From the NCBI RefSeq assembly GCF_007855645.1, contig NZ_CP042264.1, positions 259,282 through 323,281 of the forward strand: a DNA stretch of 64,000 nt, written 5' to 3'. The notes beneath the pieces are model-generated. The model was not told where the DNA came from. It saw nothing but the letters and a program-made list of their open reading frames with translations, and made no database searches. Within the stretch, counting starts at the first letter, position 1, and the number at the start of each line of letters is the position of its first letter. This stretch comes from Qingshengfaniella alkalisoli (GTDB lineage: Bacteria > Pseudomonadota > Alphaproteobacteria > Rhodobacterales > Rhodobacteraceae). Below, piece after piece: positions 62,386-64,000 of this stretch. Both the position numbers and the translations under genes were made by a program.

Positions 62386-63114
62386 ATGAAACGTATTATG
62401 ACCACAACTGCACTTGCTGCGCTGCTAATGGCGAACCCGCTGGTAGCTCAAGAGGACACATCAAACACCGATGGCGCCTCTGATACGGAACAATCCCAGT
62501 CTGAAGCCCCGGCTGACGACAGCGGCGCGGAAACCGGCACGGAAACCGAACCTGCAGCGGAGCCTGTGGCTCCTGCGGAAGGGGAAGACGCTGAAGGGGC
62601 CGGCAGTATGGACGATCCCGCCTCTGAACCCGTAGATGGCGCAGAGGCACCTGCTGACGACACTGATATGGAAGCAATGCCAGAGGGCACCGATGCAACC
62701 GGTGGCATGGACGCACCCGCCGAAGGCGACAGCATGGAAGCCCCGGCTGAAGGTGCTGAAACCACCGACCCCTTCGAGGGCAATGACACTGCCGGATCGC
62801 CCGACTATCAGCCCGAAGGTTTCGTCTTCGTTGAAGCAGGTAGCTACACCGCCGAACAGTTGACCGGCGCTGCCGTCTTCGACCTCAACGAAGATCGCAT
62901 TGGCGAAGTCAATGACGTGCTAGTCGACGGCGACGCGATCACCAATGTGATCATCGACGTGGGTGGTTTTCTCGGCATCGGTGAGAAACCTGTTTCCCTT
63001 GACGTCAGCGAAGTTGACGTGATGCAGGCAACCGAAGGCGGCGAAGTCCGTGCCTATGTTTCGCAAACCAAGGAGATGCTGAAAGAACTGCCGCGTTACG
63101 AAGGACCGCAATAA
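62386..63114 (+). CDS. exported PRC-barrel domain protein with acidic linker
   Basis: 242 residues. Signal peptide about 1-21 (MTTTALAALLMANPLVAQ). Residues about 22-140 are a low-complexity acidic stretch of Ala, Glu, Asp, Gly, Thr and Pro with repeated units such as EAPADD and DAPAEGDSMEAPAEGAE. The C-terminal PRC-barrel (about 155-235) has GAAVFDLNEDRIGEVNDVLV, NVIIDVGGFLGIGEKPVSLD. PRC-barrel proteins of this type are often stress-linked and periplasmic. A good AAAGGAG Shine-Dalgarno precedes the start. Confidence 0.88.
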   Translation: MKRIMTTTALAALLMANPLVAQEDTSNTDGASDTEQSQSEAPADDSGAETGTETEPAAEPVAPAEGEDAEGAGSMDDPASEPVDGAEAPADDTDMEAMPEGTDATGGMDAPAEGDSMEAPAEGAETTDPFEGNDTAGSPDYQPEGFVFVEAGSYTAEQLTGAAVFDLNEDRIGEVNDVLVDGDAITNVIIDVGGFLGIGEKPVSLDVSEVDVMQATEGGEVRAYVSQTKEMLKELPRYEGPQ

Positions 63115-63134
63115 TACTTCGGCATAGCTTTTCA

Positions 63135-63166
63135 CGGCCCCGTTGTTGTCGCAGCGGGGCCGTTTT
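63135..63166 (+). terminator. intrinsic terminator after the PRC-barrel gene
   Basis: CGGCCCCG, 12-base loop, CGGGGCCG, then TTTT. It ends the PRC-barrel transcript 20 bases after the stop and abuts the stop of the convergent gene. Confidence 0.85.
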
Positions 63167-63864
63167 CACGTCCGTCGGATGGACACCGACCATTCCGGAC
63201 CCAACGCATCGCGTGTCGCCTGTTCCAGGGTGTCCGCCAAATGGGTCGCCACATATCCGCTCAGGAACCCGCCCTGTGCTTCCAGCACCAGCGTCACACC
63301 CTCGGCCGTCCCATCCAGCCGGGAATACCAATTCGCGTAATTCGCAGGATCTCTGGATTTGAGCAGGCTGCACACCTGCGACCAAGGTGTTCCGTTCTCG
63401 GGAATCTTCCGGTTCTGCTGTCGGTCCACAAATTCGGCCAACTGCAGGACTTTGGGCTGTTCCTGTTCGACAGGGCGCTGCGATTGAACCCGTGCCGCGA
63501 AATCCGATCCAATCGAGGACGCGCAGCCCTGCGACACCTGGGCAATAAAGTGGTGGTTCAGGCGATACGCGGCCACCCTGCCCTTCACGCCCTCCCGTGT
63601 CCTGATCAAATAGCCACTTTCGATCAGCCGTTTGATTTCACGTTTGACGGTTCTGTCCGTAACGCCCCACAACCCAGAAAGTTCTGCCTGCCCAATCGAC
63701 ACCTCGTCACGTTGCCAATTGTAGCGCGCTGTGACCAACGCAACCAATCGCAACATGGACGTTTGCATGACGGTTGATCCGTGCAACCCGCTTACGGCGA
63801 GTCCCGTTAAAATATCATATTTCTGGGCCCCTGCGCCGGGACCGGCGATCCGTCTGGTTTGCAT
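63166..63864 (-). CDS. winged-helix protein with DnaA_N-like C-terminal domain
   Basis: 232 residues. Residues about 33-110 form a winged helix (MLRLVALVTARYNWQRDEVS, LSGLWGVTDRTVKREIKRLI, ESGYLIRTREGVKGRVAAYR) as in replication or plasmid-type regulators. Residues about 160-228 (PWSQVCSLLKSRDPANYANW, LVLEAQGGFLSGYVATHLAD) follow the pattern of the DnaA N-terminal domain, which binds DnaB and other partners. There is no AAA+ or DnaA DNA-binding domain. An alternative start is the ATG at about 63768. The role could be replication control or transcription; I cannot decide. Confidence 0.72.
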   Translation of the reverse strand: MQTRRIAGPGAGAQKYDILTGLAVSGLHGSTVMQTSMLRLVALVTARYNWQRDEVSIGQAELSGLWGVTDRTVKREIKRLIESGYLIRTREGVKGRVAAYRLNHHFIAQVSQGCASSIGSDFAARVQSQRPVEQEQPKVLQLAEFVDRQQNRKIPENGTPWSQVCSLLKSRDPANYANWYSRLDGTAEGVTLVLEAQGGFLSGYVATHLADTLEQATRDALGPEWSVSIRRT

Positions 63865-63920
63865 GTTCTGCCCGATGCACTGTGTTGATTCCGGGTTCTG
63901 CCCCGATTCTGCTTGGTACT

Positions 63921-63951
63921 AGCATAGCCTTAAAATCCCGTAATCTGTCAA
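63921..63951 (-). promoter_or_regulatory. candidate sigma-70-type promoter for the winged-helix gene
   Basis: On the minus strand TTGACA (63951-63946) is followed after 19 bases by TATGCT (63926-63921). The -35 is perfect; the -10 matches four of six and the spacing is two bases longer than ideal. It lies about 60 bases upstream of the gene start. Confidence 0.45.
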
Positions 63952-64000
63952 TAGAAACGAGAAAGCGGGAAAATCAGGATCTGTAGGAAAGAATCCGGTT

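Noticed and set aside
62516..62770. Acidic repeats in the PRC-barrel gene as a DNA tandem repeat
   Set aside because: The units repeat loosely at protein level (Ala, Glu, Asp, Pro) but the DNA copies are too diverged and irregular to be called a tandem repeat.
1..64000. CRISPR arrays, tRNA or rRNA genes, complete insertion sequences
   Set aside because: Scanning the intergenic regions showed no regularly spaced repeats, cloverleaf-like sequence, rRNA motifs or transposase genes.

Overview
The window reads as chromosomal DNA of an alphaproteobacterium, most likely a marine member of the Rhodobacteraceae (Roseobacter group). The case rests on high GC content, on gene orders typical of that family (ccoNOQP-ccoG; rsfS-rlmH-gpmI-envC-ctpA-rppH; kdsD-lptC-lptA-lptB-hpf-ptsN), and on protein sequences such as a VPLPA-CTERM protein and a fused aerobic-type indolepyruvate ferredoxin oxidoreductase. 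I see no rRNA, tRNA, CRISPR array, complete insertion sequence or prophage. The genus assignment is inference.

Layout. 1-4.1 kb: cbb3 cytochrome oxidase operon (minus strand) with an FNR-type box upstream, running into ccoG, which is cut by the window edge. 4.3-7.5 kb: plus-strand operon for branched-chain acyl-CoA breakdown (acyl-CoA dehydrogenase, 3-hydroxyisobutyryl-CoA hydrolase, 3-hydroxyisobutyrate dehydrogenase). 7.5-12.5 kb: convergent amino-acid oxidation genes (indolepyruvate ferredoxin oxidoreductase, leucine-dehydrogenase-like enzyme, Lrp regulator). 12.9-15.4 kb: methionine ABC importer metNIQ. 15.5-17.4 kb: a LuxR-type regulator divergent from an agmatinase-family ureohydrolase. 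17.8-23.3 kb: cytochrome P450, two unknown exported proteins, and an ExbB-ExbD-ExbD-DUF4384 envelope system ending at a strong bidirectional terminator. 23.4-28.1 kb: ptsN, hpf, lptB, lptA, lptC, kdsD and a small RNase D. 28.2-36.7 kb: c-type cytochrome, CYTH protein, lytic transglycosylase, small lipoprotein, rppH, ctpA, envC-like gene, gpmI, rlmH, rsfS. 37-42 kb: leuC, leuD and leuB with two unrelated genes between them, preceded by a structured leader. 42.2-46.6 kb: EamA exporter, IclR/PcaR-type regulator and the pcaIJF genes that finish the beta-ketoadipate pathway. 46.7-51.3 kb: small acidic exported protein, HxlR regulator, DUF1428-GST-VOC cluster, LysR regulator. 51.4-57.5 kb: a roughly 1,800-residue type-I-secreted metallophosphoesterase and a VPLPA-CTERM protein. 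57.6-61 kb: old yellow enzyme, an endonuclease/exonuclease/phosphatase-family protein and cardiolipin synthase. 61.1-62.1 kb: a broken outer-membrane beta-barrel gene. 62.4-63.9 kb: an exported PRC-barrel protein and a winged-helix protein with a DnaA_N-like C-terminus.

Most of the window is housekeeping metabolism and envelope maintenance. The best candidate for an undescribed system is the operon at 19.2-23.3 kb, in which a proton-channel pair with two different ExbD/TolR subunits is coupled to a membrane-anchored DUF4384 protein where TonB or TolA would be expected, plus two exported proteins of unknown function. Also notable are three genes whose reading frames seem to begin at CTG, the giant multidomain secreted phosphoesterase, and the doubly broken beta-barrel gene.
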